Origin: Przewalskia tangutica
Lineage: Eukaryota > Streptophyta > Magnoliopsida > Solanales > Solanaceae
Length of the DNA: 64,000 nucleotides
Reading direction: 5' to 3'
Assembly (NCBI GenBank): GCA_029844215.1
Contig: CM056720.1
Span: 33,473,711 to 33,537,710, forward strand
Below are positions 46,685 through 59,509 of the stretch, piece by piece; the first letter of the stretch is position 1, and each line of letters opens with the position of its first letter. The position numbers were made by a program, and so were the translations under genes. The notes below the pieces were generated by a model. That model was given only the letters and a program-made list of their open reading frames with translations, did not search any database and was not told where the DNA came from.

Positions 46685-47500
46685 TCGTGGATGCGTTTGA
46701 CCGATGGTCGGGCGATGAGGTCACCATCTTGTCTTTCGATCGATCGAAGCGTTTACTCGGCAGAGGGTTATGCGAGATGTTATATATCAGGAAGGTTGTA
46801 AGACTGCACGGGGTTCCTACTTTTACTTTATGACAGGTAGTGGAGCCCAGTTTTCGGCTATTTATTTTTATGGAGGTTTTACCAGGCAAGGTTAGGAACT
46901 CATGTGAGTCTCAGTATTGCATTCACCCTCGGGCCGGTGTTTTTGATTTCAGGGGTAGCAGTGAGGATTATGTGCCTCTTGTTGAGTGAGTATTATTATA
47001 GCTACCATTTCAGTATTCGGATGTCACCTTATGAAGCCTTGTATGGGCGGTAGTGTAGGTTGCCGGTCGATTGGTTCGATGTTGGCAAGGTTCAGATTGT
47101 CGGTTCATACTTGATTCAGCAGGATGTGGATAGGGTGAAGCTTATCCAGGAGAGGTTATTGCGACTCGAGTCAACGTAGTCGGGCATATAATCTGCGTCG
47201 ATACTTGGAGTTCGAGTTGGTCGGTCTTCTTAAAGTACCACCGGAAGGCGTGGCGAGATTTGAAGCGAGAAACTTAGCGAGGTACTTTGGCGTTTGGATC
47301 ATTTGGAGAATAGGCCAGGTTGCCTATAAGTTAGCTTTGACGTCCGACGTACGAGGCAGTATGCCCGGTCTTTCATGTTGCTATGTTCGGAAAAGTATCG
47401 GAGATCCATCCAGAGTATTCCCAGTTAATGATGACCAAGTTGGGGATAGTAACCGAGATTTTGGCGAAGCAATAACGTAAGGTGGTAAGTTTATTTAGGA
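46685..47500 (+). pseudogene. pol: F1 integrase fragment, copy 4 (broken)
   Basis: It has the same content as the other three fragments. 46800-47160 is clean and agrees with the copies at 28455 and 40740. Patches at 46620-46760 and 47160-47300 contain CHG-associated changes. Confidence 0.84.
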
Positions 47501-47790
47501 AGTGTCGAGTGTGCGAGGAGAATGCACGACGAGTAAGAGAATAGAAGTGATCATTACTTTTGTGAAGTAAAGGTGCGAAGGGAATATCTTTTAGACCTTG
47601 GGTGGGAGCTTTTGTGATGCTAGAGGTGATTCCTCGTGGACTTGGAGTTAAGTATTTGTGCGTGTGTTATGTTATGGCCAGGTACGGCATGATTGGTTTC
47701 GTAAGTATATTAGTGAAGGCTATACCGGCGCTAGCGTGTTTTGAGACTTAGAAGGAACATTCGGGACGAATGTTTCTAAGGGGGGAAGAA

Positions 47791-50700
47791 TGTTATACCC
47801 CGTATTTCCAGAGTATGTATGTGAGGACGTACGTACAATTTTGTAAGCCCGAATTATTGTTAAGGACGAAATTGTGCACATCCACGAAAAAGATTTGTTT
47901 TTCCGAACCTTGTAAAGGAATTTTACGTTTTCAGGAATTTATTAATTTTGGATTTTTCCGAGAGATGAAATATTTTGGACCAACGAGAGGGCGACATGTG
48001 TCACCCTCAAGTGGACGGTTTGGTGAGGGAGTTGTTGGCACGTTTTTTACATGGAAAAGGCCTTAAACATTTGGTCAATGTTTTGCTAGATATTTGTGTA
48101 GTAGATGGATAAGTGGGACCCACACAACACTTGTCCAAATCTACACCATCCACTTGCTTTGATCTTGGCCATTGAATGTCCTATAAATACACCTTGTGTG
48201 CAAGACTTATTCTTCATCCCTTAAACATTTTCCAAGTCTCAAAATCCCTCTCCCCCTCTAGAAAGGCTCTCGGTCGAAACCCTCCCCCCCCCCTTCCTAG
48301 TTGTTCTCGTTGAAATACCCCCCCCCCCTCTTGGTAGAAAAATATTCTCCAAGTATTGTTACTATTCCAAAATACCTTGGCCCAAATACCTTGTAGTATT
48401 CCAAAGTTACCTCTATACTAAAAAGCCCGGAAATACTACTTTATATCCTTTAGTCACAAAACGAAACCCTAGGAAAATCTTCATAGTTGGTTGAAGTATT
48501 AAGTAGAAGTTGTTTAGAAACTTCTAAAGGTTCTTGGAGCGAATTGGGCGTCTGCATAGGAGCTAAACCTTGCTCAGGATCGACTTTAATCTTGGATAAT
48601 TTTGGGCTTATCGAGGTAAATATCTTTGTCCTTCTATTGTAATTGGAAATTACATATAGTAGTTTAGAATTGAGTATAAAATATAGAAGGATGGTATATA
48701 AGAAGAGAATTGAACTTACATTGACATTTTGTATTCTGATGGACTTGTGTAGCTTTACGGGTAGGGAAGTCTTGCCCAAATTTCGTAGAAATAAGAACCT
48801 TCCTTAGAATATTCTACTGAGTAGTCTAGACGTTGATAGATGTATTTGACTATTATAGGTTGATACTCTGTACGACATATTCGACTTGGCGGTGGATTTC
48901 AGAGGAGGTATGTGATTCTTCCTATCCTCTTGAGCATGATATTTTAAAAGAATATATATAGTACGGTAGACGTACGTGTGTTAACTGAACGTGGTTTTAC
49001 TTCGATGCCTTTTGACTTGAGTTTTAAATAATAAGAATCTTGAAGTATTTCAAAAGAATGAAGAATCGTTTTTGAAAGAAGAGTAATACTTGGTTTTAAA
49101 AGCTTAAGAGTTATACTAGCTTTATGGGAAGTTAGGTATAACGGCTTAAGAGAAATAAAAGGAACGGTTTACTTAATTGTTTATGAAAGCCTTGTATTGA
49201 TTTCGGAAATGAGAATAAGTATCGAACAAACCACTGCAGCGCTAATAAAGGAAAATGTATTGACTAATTAAGTATTATTAAAACCAGTAGGAACCTCCAT
49301 CTGCATAGAAGCTAAGATAAGACAAAATTGTATTACATTTCCTAGATCATGACTGCTTTAATAAGATCATTAATAAACAAGTTTTGATTTTCTTAAAATT
49401 TCAAAGTAAGGACTTGTTTTATAAAAGACAAAGACTTGAAAATTTGAAGTGTTTTCGTTTAAAAAGGAAGGCATGCTTTTGTCTTAAGTTGGTTCAAAAA
49501 GAAGGTAGGGAAGTTGTTTGGGTTTACTTAAAAAAGATAGTCACTCTATTTTGATACTACGGGTATCGTGTGCCTTTTGTGAAAGAAACAGATCTTTTAA
49601 AGAGTTAATGTATGAAGTACTTTGGGGATAAAAACCCGAACTTGTTGACATAAAATAGAAAGTACCTTGTGTGAATAACTTGACTATGTTGGCTTGTGAT
49701 AGCCTTGTAATACTTTCTTGTTGGTTTGATAAGTAAACATGTTAGGATGCTACGTGAGTTAGTGTCTTGTGATGTTTGTGTAAAGGGGTTTCCCTTGATT
49801 GTGCTTATGTTGTTTAACGATAAGCCGTTATGTTAGTATTGTACCACTCACCTCTTGACATGATATACGGGGTTGTCGCCCCGATGCGAGGGATGCCTCA
49901 TGCGGGTCCAGGGGACCTATGCGGAGCTACGAGAGTTCCAGGTTAGTGTGCGAGGAATACCTCATGCGGTCTATGTGGCCATGCGGACTATGAGAGTCGG
50001 GGCGATGCGGAGTAGCTACCCTCGATGCGGGAATACCTCACGCGGGCTAGGTGGCTATCATGAGCTGCGGTGAGTTCCAGGATTTGACGCACATTGATCA
50101 CGAGGCGAGTGGCGGCTTCGATCGTGGCGCGGTCTAGAAAGACCTCGTGATACAGTTTTATAGCATTATTGGTATTGGGGGTTTTAGTAGTCGGCTATGC
50201 CTTCGTACTTACCGTCTGATTTTATTATGACACAGGTGGGACACGTGTTCATGTGTATTCCTTGGTGCTTTTATATCATGGATCCGAAGCGGTGAGGAAG
50301 GAATTCCACGCATGATTGATATTGTGGGCATGAGACCCATGGTTATATTTGAGTGATGACTTTAGGCGTGAGTCACGACTTGACATATTTGCTTACATAT
50401 TGTGTATCGTAAATTGGTTATCATATATGTCTTACATTTTATATAGACTATTATGATTTCATGTATGCGATATTTTCATTTCACATACTTGGTACTGTTG
50501 TCTTGACCTCGAGGCTGCGTTCATGCCGCAGTAAGTACACCAGTTGTTGATCCTCGCTCTTAGGGTCACAATTCAGCGTTTTGGGAAGCTCCGTGTCTCC
50601 GGAGGCTTATCTTTGGTATAGTCCCCTGTCGTTGTAGGTACTTACATTCAGGGGTATGGCGGAACCACCCCGCCATTGTTGTTATAACATTCTTAGAAGT

Positions 50701-50912
50701 GCAGAAATCTTGTTGTGGGCGGGGTTTGAAAAAGGGTTATGCTCGCTCAAGTTTTTATATATATATGCCGAAAGGCAACTTTTCTCAGATAAACTGTTTC
50801 TCACTTTATATTGTTTCATGTCTTGTTTTATATTCCGCTGGTTACTCTGATGTATGTCTACTTGGGTGCCCGGGTAAGGCACCAGTCACGGGCCCGGGTT
50901 CGGGTCGTGACA
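47791..50912 (+). mobile_element. F1 LTR 4 (complete)
   Basis: It starts TGTTATACCCCG after AAGGGGGGAAGAA and ends CGGGTCGTGACA at 50912. It shares diagnostic bases with LTR 2 (GCACATCCAC; AAATACACCTT; CTAAAGGTTCTTGG). No primer site follows; the flank is F2 LTR sequence (TTAAGGCACTAACATG), so this is the downstream LTR of the F1 array. TATA at 48181-48189. Confidence 0.92.
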
Positions 50913-52908
50913 TTAAGGCACTAACATGTCATTATAAAAATCCGGGAATTTAACCCAAAGTACTACGTACTTCTACTCTTTTAAAATGACTCTTTTCCAT
51001 ACAAAACTTCCAAGATACTAATAACCATATTATCAAGTCATAACTACTTTTCAAGACAAGTCACAATACCTTTTAGAAATACATTAAGTCTTCTAAATCA
51101 AGTGACTTCTTTCTTTTAAAACTTTAAGCAATTGATGCCTTTAAATCAATTTGCCTTTCATTATTTCAAGTCATTTATCATACTTAAATTACTTAGAGTA
51201 AACCACTCTTTTTAACTTTCCATAAAGCTATTATAACCAACTTCCCATAAAGCCGTTATACTATCTTTATACTTTAGAAACTTACATTCTTCTTTATAAC
51301 CGAGAGACTTAAACTTTCCAAACAAAACAAGTGTCAAAATACTTTCAAAAATACATTAAGTCTCTTAACATTTAGAAAGTAAGATTTCCTTAATATTTTA
51401 AACAAGTGAGTTAATTCCCTAACTCAACCAACTTGGACATTCTTATAATAAACCAAGAATATCAAAGTAACTAAATTCGTCAAAATCTCGTACGTCTACC
51501 GTACTATACATTTACAACTTATTCATGCTCAAGAGATAAGAAAATTCCACATACCTCTTCGGTTAAATCCACTTGCTAAGTCCAATACGCCGTACGTAGT
51601 ATATCAACCTATAATGATCATAGTACGTCTATTAACTTCTTACTTCAAACGTAGAATATTCCAAGTGCAAAGTCACTAAATTCTACGGAAAATCGGACAA
51701 CACTTCCTTTGTTTCTACATACTTTGCCACCTTTTTCAAGGCCGAATTCAATAACCAAACACGCCACATTTAAGGCTCAACAAAGTAGTTAACAATAGGG
51801 GATTACACGCTTAATCAAGACGTGTAAAATTCCGCCCCACAATTGACATTAAACTAGTCCAAAAATACAATGTCCATTCGGCAATTAGGGTGAACAATAC
51901 AATTTCGTTTCCAATCCCTTCTCAATCCAAGTGGTTTAATATAACATGTTATCTAGCCACAATTGATTATAACTACTACAATCCTCAAGTAGGTAAACAT
52001 GCGACGATTCTAATTATCGACCAAATTGTATTTCAATTTCAAATGGCTTAACATGTCATTTTTGGATTTTGAGCTTCCAAATTTCCATAACACTTATCAA
52101 TCTTCATAACACATATCACATGATCATTTCTAACTTATAATAACATGGAATCTTCAATTACAAAAGTAAGACGAAGATTATACCTCATTTAGCCCAAATA
52201 TGATCCAAGATTACAAGTTGATCCTTAGCAACTTTAGCTCCTCCTTTCGACATTCCAATCCACTCCAAGTAACCCTTAGAAGCTTATGAAGAACTCCTCT
52301 TCAAGTTCCAACTTCAAAGTTGAATAACTCCTTAGGTTTTCGCCTTGCGACTAATACGAAAACACCATTTTTCCGGGATCTTTCTATTGAGATACACTTA
52401 CAATACCCTTGGGTACCTTGGTTTAAAGTATGGGGATTATTGGACAAAAATTGAAAAAATTTCTTTTGGAAATGGGCCATTTGCCGTGAGCTTCACAATA
52501 GGGAGCAAGAACAAGATTTCAATTTTTTTTCTAAGTGTAGAATGACAAAGTCTTGCTACTAGTAAGCTTATATAACACTAGGAAGGGTCAAGATTAAAAC
52601 AAATGGGTGGCTTGGATGAGTTTCACAAGGATCAAGCCAAGTGGCCCTTTGACAAGTCAACAATGTCAAGCTCTTTGTCTTTGCAAGACTTGGTCTTTTA
52701 AATTATGGTCAAATGACCATTTCATCCATGCCATTTTCGTCCAAGACCACTAAGGGGGGGTGACACGTGTCGCCCTCCCGTTCGTCGCAATATTTCGTTT
52801 TCCGACAAATTCCAAAATTCCGATAAATTTATACTCGTCTCAAATCTTATCATTTTGAGTTCTTACGTATGTTCTTATAAACATATCCTGAAATTCCGGG
52901 GTGTAACA
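50913..52908 (-). mobile_element. 5' LTR of the F2 element, first two thirds
   Basis: It is homologous to 24192-26183 of the 3' LTR and ends with the terminus GGGGTGTAACA at 52908, followed by the target duplication AAACT. The last ~1 kb of the LTR, the primer site and gag of the F2 element are missing, replaced by the F1 array. No gene is visible. Confidence 0.9.
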
Positions 52909-52913
52909 AAACT
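52909..52913. repeat. Target site duplication AAACT (right)
   Basis: This is the second copy of the 5-base duplication of the F2 insertion that begins at 23174. Confidence 0.88.
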
Positions 52914-54037
52914 ATCCTTTCTTCTTTTTGGCATGATTTATATATAGTGAGTGTATGACGGACATACATAATTCCATTGAATCCTAATTCCTAGTGACAC
53001 TTGATATGATAGTTTCCTTTGATATTACAAGTGATAGTTCATTCTATTTATTCCATTGAGAGTCAAATGATGATTTAAATTGCATATGGTTACTCATGAT
53101 AATCTATTCGTGCTTGATGTGATTATATCATTTCACCTAGTCCCGAGCCGGGTATGTTCGTGCGCAGCTTTGCATTGTTCACCGAGTCCCTCATTAGAGG
53201 GCCGGGACACGTTATATGTATATATATGATGATTCCATGGACAGACATCCATGATGATGATGAGCTCACCGAGTCCCAAAATGGGCCGGGTATGTTATAT
53301 GGACAGGTATCCATGATATGATGATTCCATCGAGTCCCTCACTAGAGGGTCGGGACACGTTATATGTATATGTATATGATGATTCTATGGACAGACATCC
53401 ATGATTTTGATATAACTCTGATTTTTATAAGGCACAGTTGACTCTCATTTTTATATGGCACAGTTGTATTGGTATTTTGGTTATCATATTTGTCTCATGT
53501 CATCTTTTGACCAGCTATGATCACCTTTACAGTATTACATATTTTACATACTCAGTACATTATTTCGTACTGACCCCCTTTCCTCGGGGGGCTGCGTTTC
53601 ATGCCCGCAGGTACATATATTCAGTTTGGTGATCTTCCAGTCTAGGATTCATGTTCAGCTATTTAGAGAGCTCCATTAATCCGGAGCCAAGTCATTTGGT
53701 ACAGACCCTTTTATTAAGGACTTATGTATATTTAGGGGTACGGCGGGGCCCTATCCCGTCACGTTTCACTATCATACTCTTAGAGGTCTGTAGACAGGTG
53801 TGAGTGGTAGACGTGTTTTGGACTTGTGTGGATTGTATATGTGTTTTGGTCAGCTGTATTGTTACACTTTATTTTGGGATGTTCCTGTATATAGTGGCAG
53901 CCTTGTCGGCTTACCTATTTTGATATGGTTTACAGATTTTACATTATCCTTGGTATCTGTGTGATTATATGTGACATGTGGGTATAAGAGTGCCCAGATA
54001 GGGTACCAGTTGCGGCCCGTCGGGTCGGGTCGTGACA
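52914..54037 (+). mobile_element. F4 LTR, right part (plus strand)
   Basis: It continues the LTR broken at 23173 and ends GGGTCGGGTCGTGACA at 54037. The block 53480-53790 (TACTCAGTACATTATTTCGT, GGGGGGCTGCGTTTCATGCC, GGAGCCAAG, GGCGGGGCCCTATCCC) is clearly homologous to the 3' part of F1 and F2 LTRs. Short frames such as 53438-53632 are not genes. Confidence 0.82.
53130..53410 (+). repeat. Tandem repeat in F4 LTR, ~100-120-base unit
   Basis: Roughly 2.5 copies of a unit containing CGAGTCCCTCA, GGGCCGGGACACGTTATATG and ATGGACAGACATCCATGAT. The part ATGGACAGACATCCAT is itself a short inverted repeat. Confidence 0.75.
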
Positions 54038-54042
54038 TTTAG

Positions 54043-54054
54043 GGGAATCAAAGC
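54043..54054 (+). other. Degenerate primer binding site of the F4 element
   Basis: GGGAATCAAAGC, at the expected place after the LTR end, differs from TGGTATCAGAGC at three of twelve positions. The following CAGTTCATCCTCGG is well conserved with the leaders of F1. Confidence 0.7.
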
Positions 54055-54245
54055 AGTTCATCCTCGGAATGTCTACAGACCGTGTCTAGTAGAGTCTTGC
54101 GTATGGGTATATCGTGCACCATACTTATACGCAGGAGGCTGCCGGACATTTAGGATGTCATCTTTTCTTTCATCTCATAGGTCGTGCGATAGAGTTGTGT
54201 TATTAGGATAATTCCCCTCTCTGATGAATTAATGTGTTTACAGCT

Positions 54246-55212
54246 ATGCCTCTGAAGAAAGCGACAGCGACCCAGAAGGGCAAATCAGTAGCGGGAGATA
54301 ATAGTCAGATCTCGAGAGTTACTAGGGCCCGTGCCCAGACTACGCCTGAGATTGTGCTCCAGTCGGTGAGCTCTGCTACACCGTCACCTTCAGAGGAGCT
54401 TAGAGCAATAGAGGCCCGATTCAGAGCGGCACCACGCGGCTCGAGGCCCCAAAGACTGAGCCTCGGCTCACCGGCGGGCGGAGGATAGGGCCATGAGAGA
54501 TGCAGTTCAGCTGCTGACTAGATTAGTGGCAGGGCAGACTCGCAGACATGTACTTGGAGTTGATTATAGAGCTGATAATTTGAGGGTTCATGACTTCTTA
54601 AGTTATAATCCCCAGAGTTTTTCAGGTCAAAGCCCGAGGATGATCCGTAGAAGTTTATTCGGCAGATGCAGCGTACATTGAGGATCATCAAGACTTCTGA
54701 GACTGAGTCTGCTGAGTTGGTTTCGTATCGATTACGAGATGTAGTTGTTAATTGGTATGAGTCTTGAGAGTTATCTAGGGGCGAGGGTGCTCCTCCAGTA
54801 GTGTGGGATGAATTTGTGGAGGCCTTCCTTGGCCACTTCCTACCTCCGAAGATGAGGAGAGCTAGAGTTGATAGATTCCTGCAGTTGAGGCAGAATGGCA
54901 GGATATGCGCCCAATATTATAGCTGAAATGGCGGATAGAGTACACCGTTATGTGATTGGACTGGATCGCTATTTGATTGATGGTTGCATGGCAGTGACTC
55001 TTCAGCCCTGTAAGGATATTGCTCGGATACAGGCATATGCACAGGGGATAGAGGACCGACACAGAGGGCGTCAGCCGGATAGGGATCACGACAGAGGCTA
55101 ACATAAGAGGGCTAGGTCGGCTGGATATACTGGTGAGTTTCGAGGCGGGCGGCCTCAGCAGCATGTTAGATATTCTTCCCAACCAGCACAAAGTGCATCC
55201 CAACAGTACACG
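54246..55212 (+). pseudogene. gag: Gag of the F4 element (broken, cut by F2 LTR)
   Basis: The ATG at 54246 gives MPLKKATATQKGKSVAGDNS, in line with MPPRKA-type Gag starts; an upstream in-frame ATG at 54234 is less likely. After a frame change, DFLSYNPQSFSG (54590-54625) and then RTLRIIKTSETESAELVSYR, GAPPVVWDEFVEAFLGHFLP and FLQLRQNG give the capsid domain, with a stop replacing Trp at about 54765. At 54895-55101 comes VHRYVIGLDRYLID. The gene stops at 55212 where a minus-strand F2 LTR is inserted after CAACAGTACACG. The rest of this element must lie further right, outside the window. Confidence 0.88.
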
Positions 55213-58200
55213 TGTCACGACCCGACCCCGGGCCCGCGACTGGTGCCCTACCTGGGCACCCTTTACATGTATACATCAGAGAATAGTATCGGAACATACA
55301 TACATCTCAAAAGAAATAAATAACAGGCTAGCCGATAAGGCCACCTTCAAAAAATAAACACGTAACTCAAAAAGCAGTTACCTCTTTGTTTTTTACACAA
55401 CCCAATCCACAAGATATGACTACAGACCTCTAAGAATTTCTGACATAACAACTGTGATGGGACAGGGCCCCACCATACCCCTGAATGTACATAAATCTAC
55501 AACCTCAGGGAACTGTACCAAATACAAAGCCTCTGAAATAATGGATCTTTCCAACCAGCTGAACAGTGATCCTATGAATGAGGATCAACAAGCTATGTAC
55601 CTCAACCTGCGGCATGAACGCAACCCCCCGAAGGAGGTCAGTACAAAATATGTACCAAGTATGTGGCGAAAATCAGAATGAAATCATGTGATCTATAATA
55701 AAGCTGGAGACATGTATGATAACCAAAATAACAGTACACTGTGCCTTGCCAAAGTGAAAGTAATAAAAGTCAGTTTTACCTTTTAAAGACAATTTCAACA
55801 CATGAACAATAGTCACACAGGGCTACAGACGCAAGCCCTCGAATATCATAGCGTGCCCGTGGAATCCCCCATCACTGCCGACAGCCTTAAGTGTAACATA
55901 TAACCATGTGACGCGCCCGTGGCATCCTACCTCACTGTCGGCGTACACACATACAATACATATATATATATATCTCATGCCAGTGGAATCCCTCATCTCG
56001 GGTACATGACTTCATGAAGAGCTAATCCATGGGGTAATAATCGTATATAACATGCCCGTGGAATCCCTCATCTCGGGTACATGTCTTCATGGGGAGCTAA
56101 TCCATGGGGTAATAATTGTATATAACATGCCCGTGGAATCCCTCATCTCGGGTACATGTCTTCATGGGGAGCTAGTCAATGGAGTAATAATCGTATATAA
56201 CATGGTCGCATGCCCCGGAATCCCTCATCGTATAAGCATGGCCATGGAGTAATAAACAAATCCGGGAATCTAACCCGCCTCCTGGTCGCATTCCCCGGAA
56301 TACCTCATCGTATAAGCATGTCCAAGGAGTAATAAAAATAATTCGGGAATCTAACGCGTCACGGTCGCATGCCGGAATCCACATCGTATAAGCATGTCCA
56401 AGGATCAATCACAATGGAAGCATACGTCGAAGCCTCGTCGCTTCGACGCGTCAAGTAAATTCACAACAAGACAGCTGACCCTCCAACTGAGAGTCACGGC
56501 AGCGTAAACGTATAATACTTGCACTCAAAGGCTATTACAAGCAAGCATAGGCAAGTTCATAAAATCTTTAGACTTTCATTATCATACAAAAATGAATCTC
56601 ATTTTATAAACTCAAGGCACTTTTGTATTACATAAAAATCCGAGAATTTAACCCAAAGTACTACGTATTTCTATTCTTTTCAAAAAGACTTATTTTCATA
56701 TAAAATCCCAAGATACTAACAACCGTAGTATCAAGTCATATCTACTTTTTAAGACAAGTCACAATACCTTTTAGAAATACATTTATAGGCTTCTAAATCA
56801 AGTGACTTCTTTCTTTAAAACTTTAAGCAATTGATGCCTTCAAATCAATTTTCCTTTCTTCATTTCAAGTCATTTATCCTTATTTACAACACTAGAGCAA
56901 ACCACTCTTTCATCTTTCCATAAAGCTATTATAACCAACTTCCCATAAAGTCGTTACACTAACTTTATGCTTTAGACACTTACATTTTTTTTATAACCAA
57001 GAGACTTATACTTTTAAATCAAGTTACATAACTTTCAAAATACTTCAAGTCTCTTAACTTCAGAAATCAAGTTTCTTAACTTAGAATATCAAGTCTCTTT
57101 AACTTTGAATTTCAAGGTTCATGATCTTAAAACTTCATAACGTAATTTCTTTACTATTAAGTAACATATACTTTTATGTGTTGTGAATAAGTTATACTTA
57201 TTTATAACGATCTTATTAAAGCAGCCATGATCTAGAAAATGTAGTACAATTTTGTCTTATCTTAGTTTCTATGCAGATGGAGAATTCTACTCATTTTAAT
57301 ATAATTGATTGTCGATACATTTTCTTTTATTAACGCTGAAATGGCTTGTCGATACTTATTCTCATTCGTGCAGTAAATTAGCAAAGTCAACTCGACTCCA
57401 AATACTTCCTAATGGCTCTTACCAATATCCCTCATAAGACTTGGTAAGAACTTAGGATAACTTAGACGTAACTTTCACATAGAGTAAATCAACATACATA
57501 CCTCTTAACTTCTAAGAGTAGAAGGAATCATGAAATAACACCACATGTATATTTCATACATAGAATCATGCCAAAAGGAGGAAGAGGTTCACCTACCTCG
57601 CGACGATTATCGACAAGTAGCAAAATGCTCCAAAGTACTTCAACCTTGAGCTAGTCCATCCTTTAAGTAGAATACGCTACTCGTAGTACTTCAACCTATA
57701 TTAATCATAACATGTCTATCAACTCCTCACTTATTAACGTAGAATCATACTAAGTGTAAGGTCTCTTATTCTACGGAAAATCGGCCAGCACTTCCTTTGT
57801 TTCTACATATTTTTCCACCTTTTTCAAGGCCCGAAAATCAATAACCAAACGCCACATTTAAGGCCCAACAATTCAGCAAATACAAAGGGGATTACACGCC
57901 TAATAGGACGTGTAAAATTCTGCCCCACAGTCAATATAAAACTGTCCATTAATTCCAAGCCATATTCGGCTACAATGTCACAACAATTATCAATTTCCTT
58001 TCAATTCCTTTTTCAATCCAAGTTGTTATTCCAATATGTTACATACATAATAACAATTACAACAACTATAAATCATTTCTTCCTTAACATGCGACGATTG
58101 TAACTATCCACCAAATTGATTACGACATAAAAGGCTAACTTGTCCATTTTCGGTTTTAACATGTCGACATGATCCAAATCTTTTCAAACTTCAATATATA

Positions 58201-58515
58201 TACCACATGCTCATTTCTTAACTACTATAACATGTAATCTTCAATTACATTAAGAATATGGAGATTTTACCTCAATAAGCCCTAATAATATCCAAGCATA
58301 AAAGTCGATCCTTAGCAACTTTTAGCTCCTCTTCTGTTGTTCCAATCCGCTCCAAGCACTCCTTAGAAGCTCATGAAGAACTCCTCTTCAAGTTCCATCT
58401 TCAAAGTTGAAGAACACCCTAGGGTTTCGCCTTGCGACTAACGTAAAAACGTCGTTTTTCCGAGATCTTTCTATTGAGGTATCCTTACAATACCCCTAGG
58501 AACCTTGGGTTAAAG
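55213..58515 (-). mobile_element. F2-type LTR A, lacking its start (~0.6 kb)
   Basis: The left end is the intact terminus TGTCACGACCCG, abutting the F4 gag. It matches other F2 LTRs up to ACCTTGGGTTAAAGT at about 58515 (equivalent to about 18358 in the solo LTR) and then joins LTR B. It includes the repeats at 55977-56410. No gene is visible. Confidence 0.88.
55977..56410. repeat. Two adjacent tandem repeats in LTR A
   Basis: Three copies of a ~74-base unit (CATGCCCGTGGAATCCCTCA ... GGGGTAATAAT) at 55977-56200 are followed by about 2.5 copies of a ~80-base unit (GGTCGCATGCCCCGGAATCC ... TAAGCATG) to 56410. The two units share the GGAATCCCTCATC core, so one probably evolved from the other. 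Confidence 0.85.
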
Positions 58516-59509
58516 TTAGTAAACCGCGGAACTAAATAACACCTCATTTTAAAAAAAAAAAAAAAAACCAACGAACATGCAAAGGCAAAGCCGACAAGAC
58601 TGCCATATAAATATATATAATCAAAAAGTACTACATTGTACATGAGTCCAATCTCACATATGAATACAAACCACTATGAGTTTTACTGAACTATGACGGG
58701 ACAGGGCCCCGCCGTACCCATAACTGTAGAAAAGCCTGTAATGAAGGATCTATACCAAAATGATAAGCTACCGAACAAATGGAGCTGTCCAAAAACTCTG
58801 AGTAAGAGTCCTACACTTGCAGATCACCAAACTGCATACCTAAGCCTGCGACATGAACGCAGCCCCCCTGGAGAAAGGTGGGTCAGTATGAAGAATGTAC
58901 CGAGTATATGAAACAATAAGTACTATAAAGGAGATCACACAGTCCAAATATAACAGGAAGAAAGTATGATAACTCAAAACAACAGCACACAGAACCTTGC
59001 AAACATGAGAGTAATGCAATCATCTTTACCTTTTAAGTTATGTTTTTAACAATGAGATTAACTGTTCCACTTTAAGTCATGAACACACTGCACCCTTTCA
59101 TTAATGAAATCACTACCGTTTCAAAACCTGAAGGCCGTGCCAGTGCCAGGGTCATCCACCCTCTAAATTATTATGCAACCTATCATAGGACTATTTCACC
59201 CGCAAGGGACTATTTCACCCGCATAGGTCATGTGGACCCGCAATGAGCATCGGTACACGATACTCGCATCACGGATAGCTAATCCATGGATTATATCCCG
59301 GTAATTTAACCCGCCCGAGTCTTTCTGACCCGCCGTGAGTGTGTACCACTCACACCATGGGAGCTACTCCATGATATCTCTTGAACCATGTTGTCGGCCC
59401 TTTATGGAGGGACACGGAGATGTGGAAATACGACACTTGCACGAATGTCTATATGAGCAACCCATATGCAAACAAACCATCTTTGACCCTTATTTATAAA
59501 ATGAATAAA

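Larger units (their letters stand above)
38282..50458. repeat. Tandem duplication, unit 2 (12.2 kb)
   Basis: This is the second copy of the unit at 25985-38281, in the same orientation. Long stretches are identical; differences are concentrated in patches of small indels (about 38710-39480, 41260-42070, 44100-44280 and 45000-45870). Confidence 0.9.

Noticed and set aside
54862..55218. Minus-strand frame of 118 codons
   Set aside because: It is antisense to the F4 gag capsid region, which has clear Gag similarity on the plus strand.
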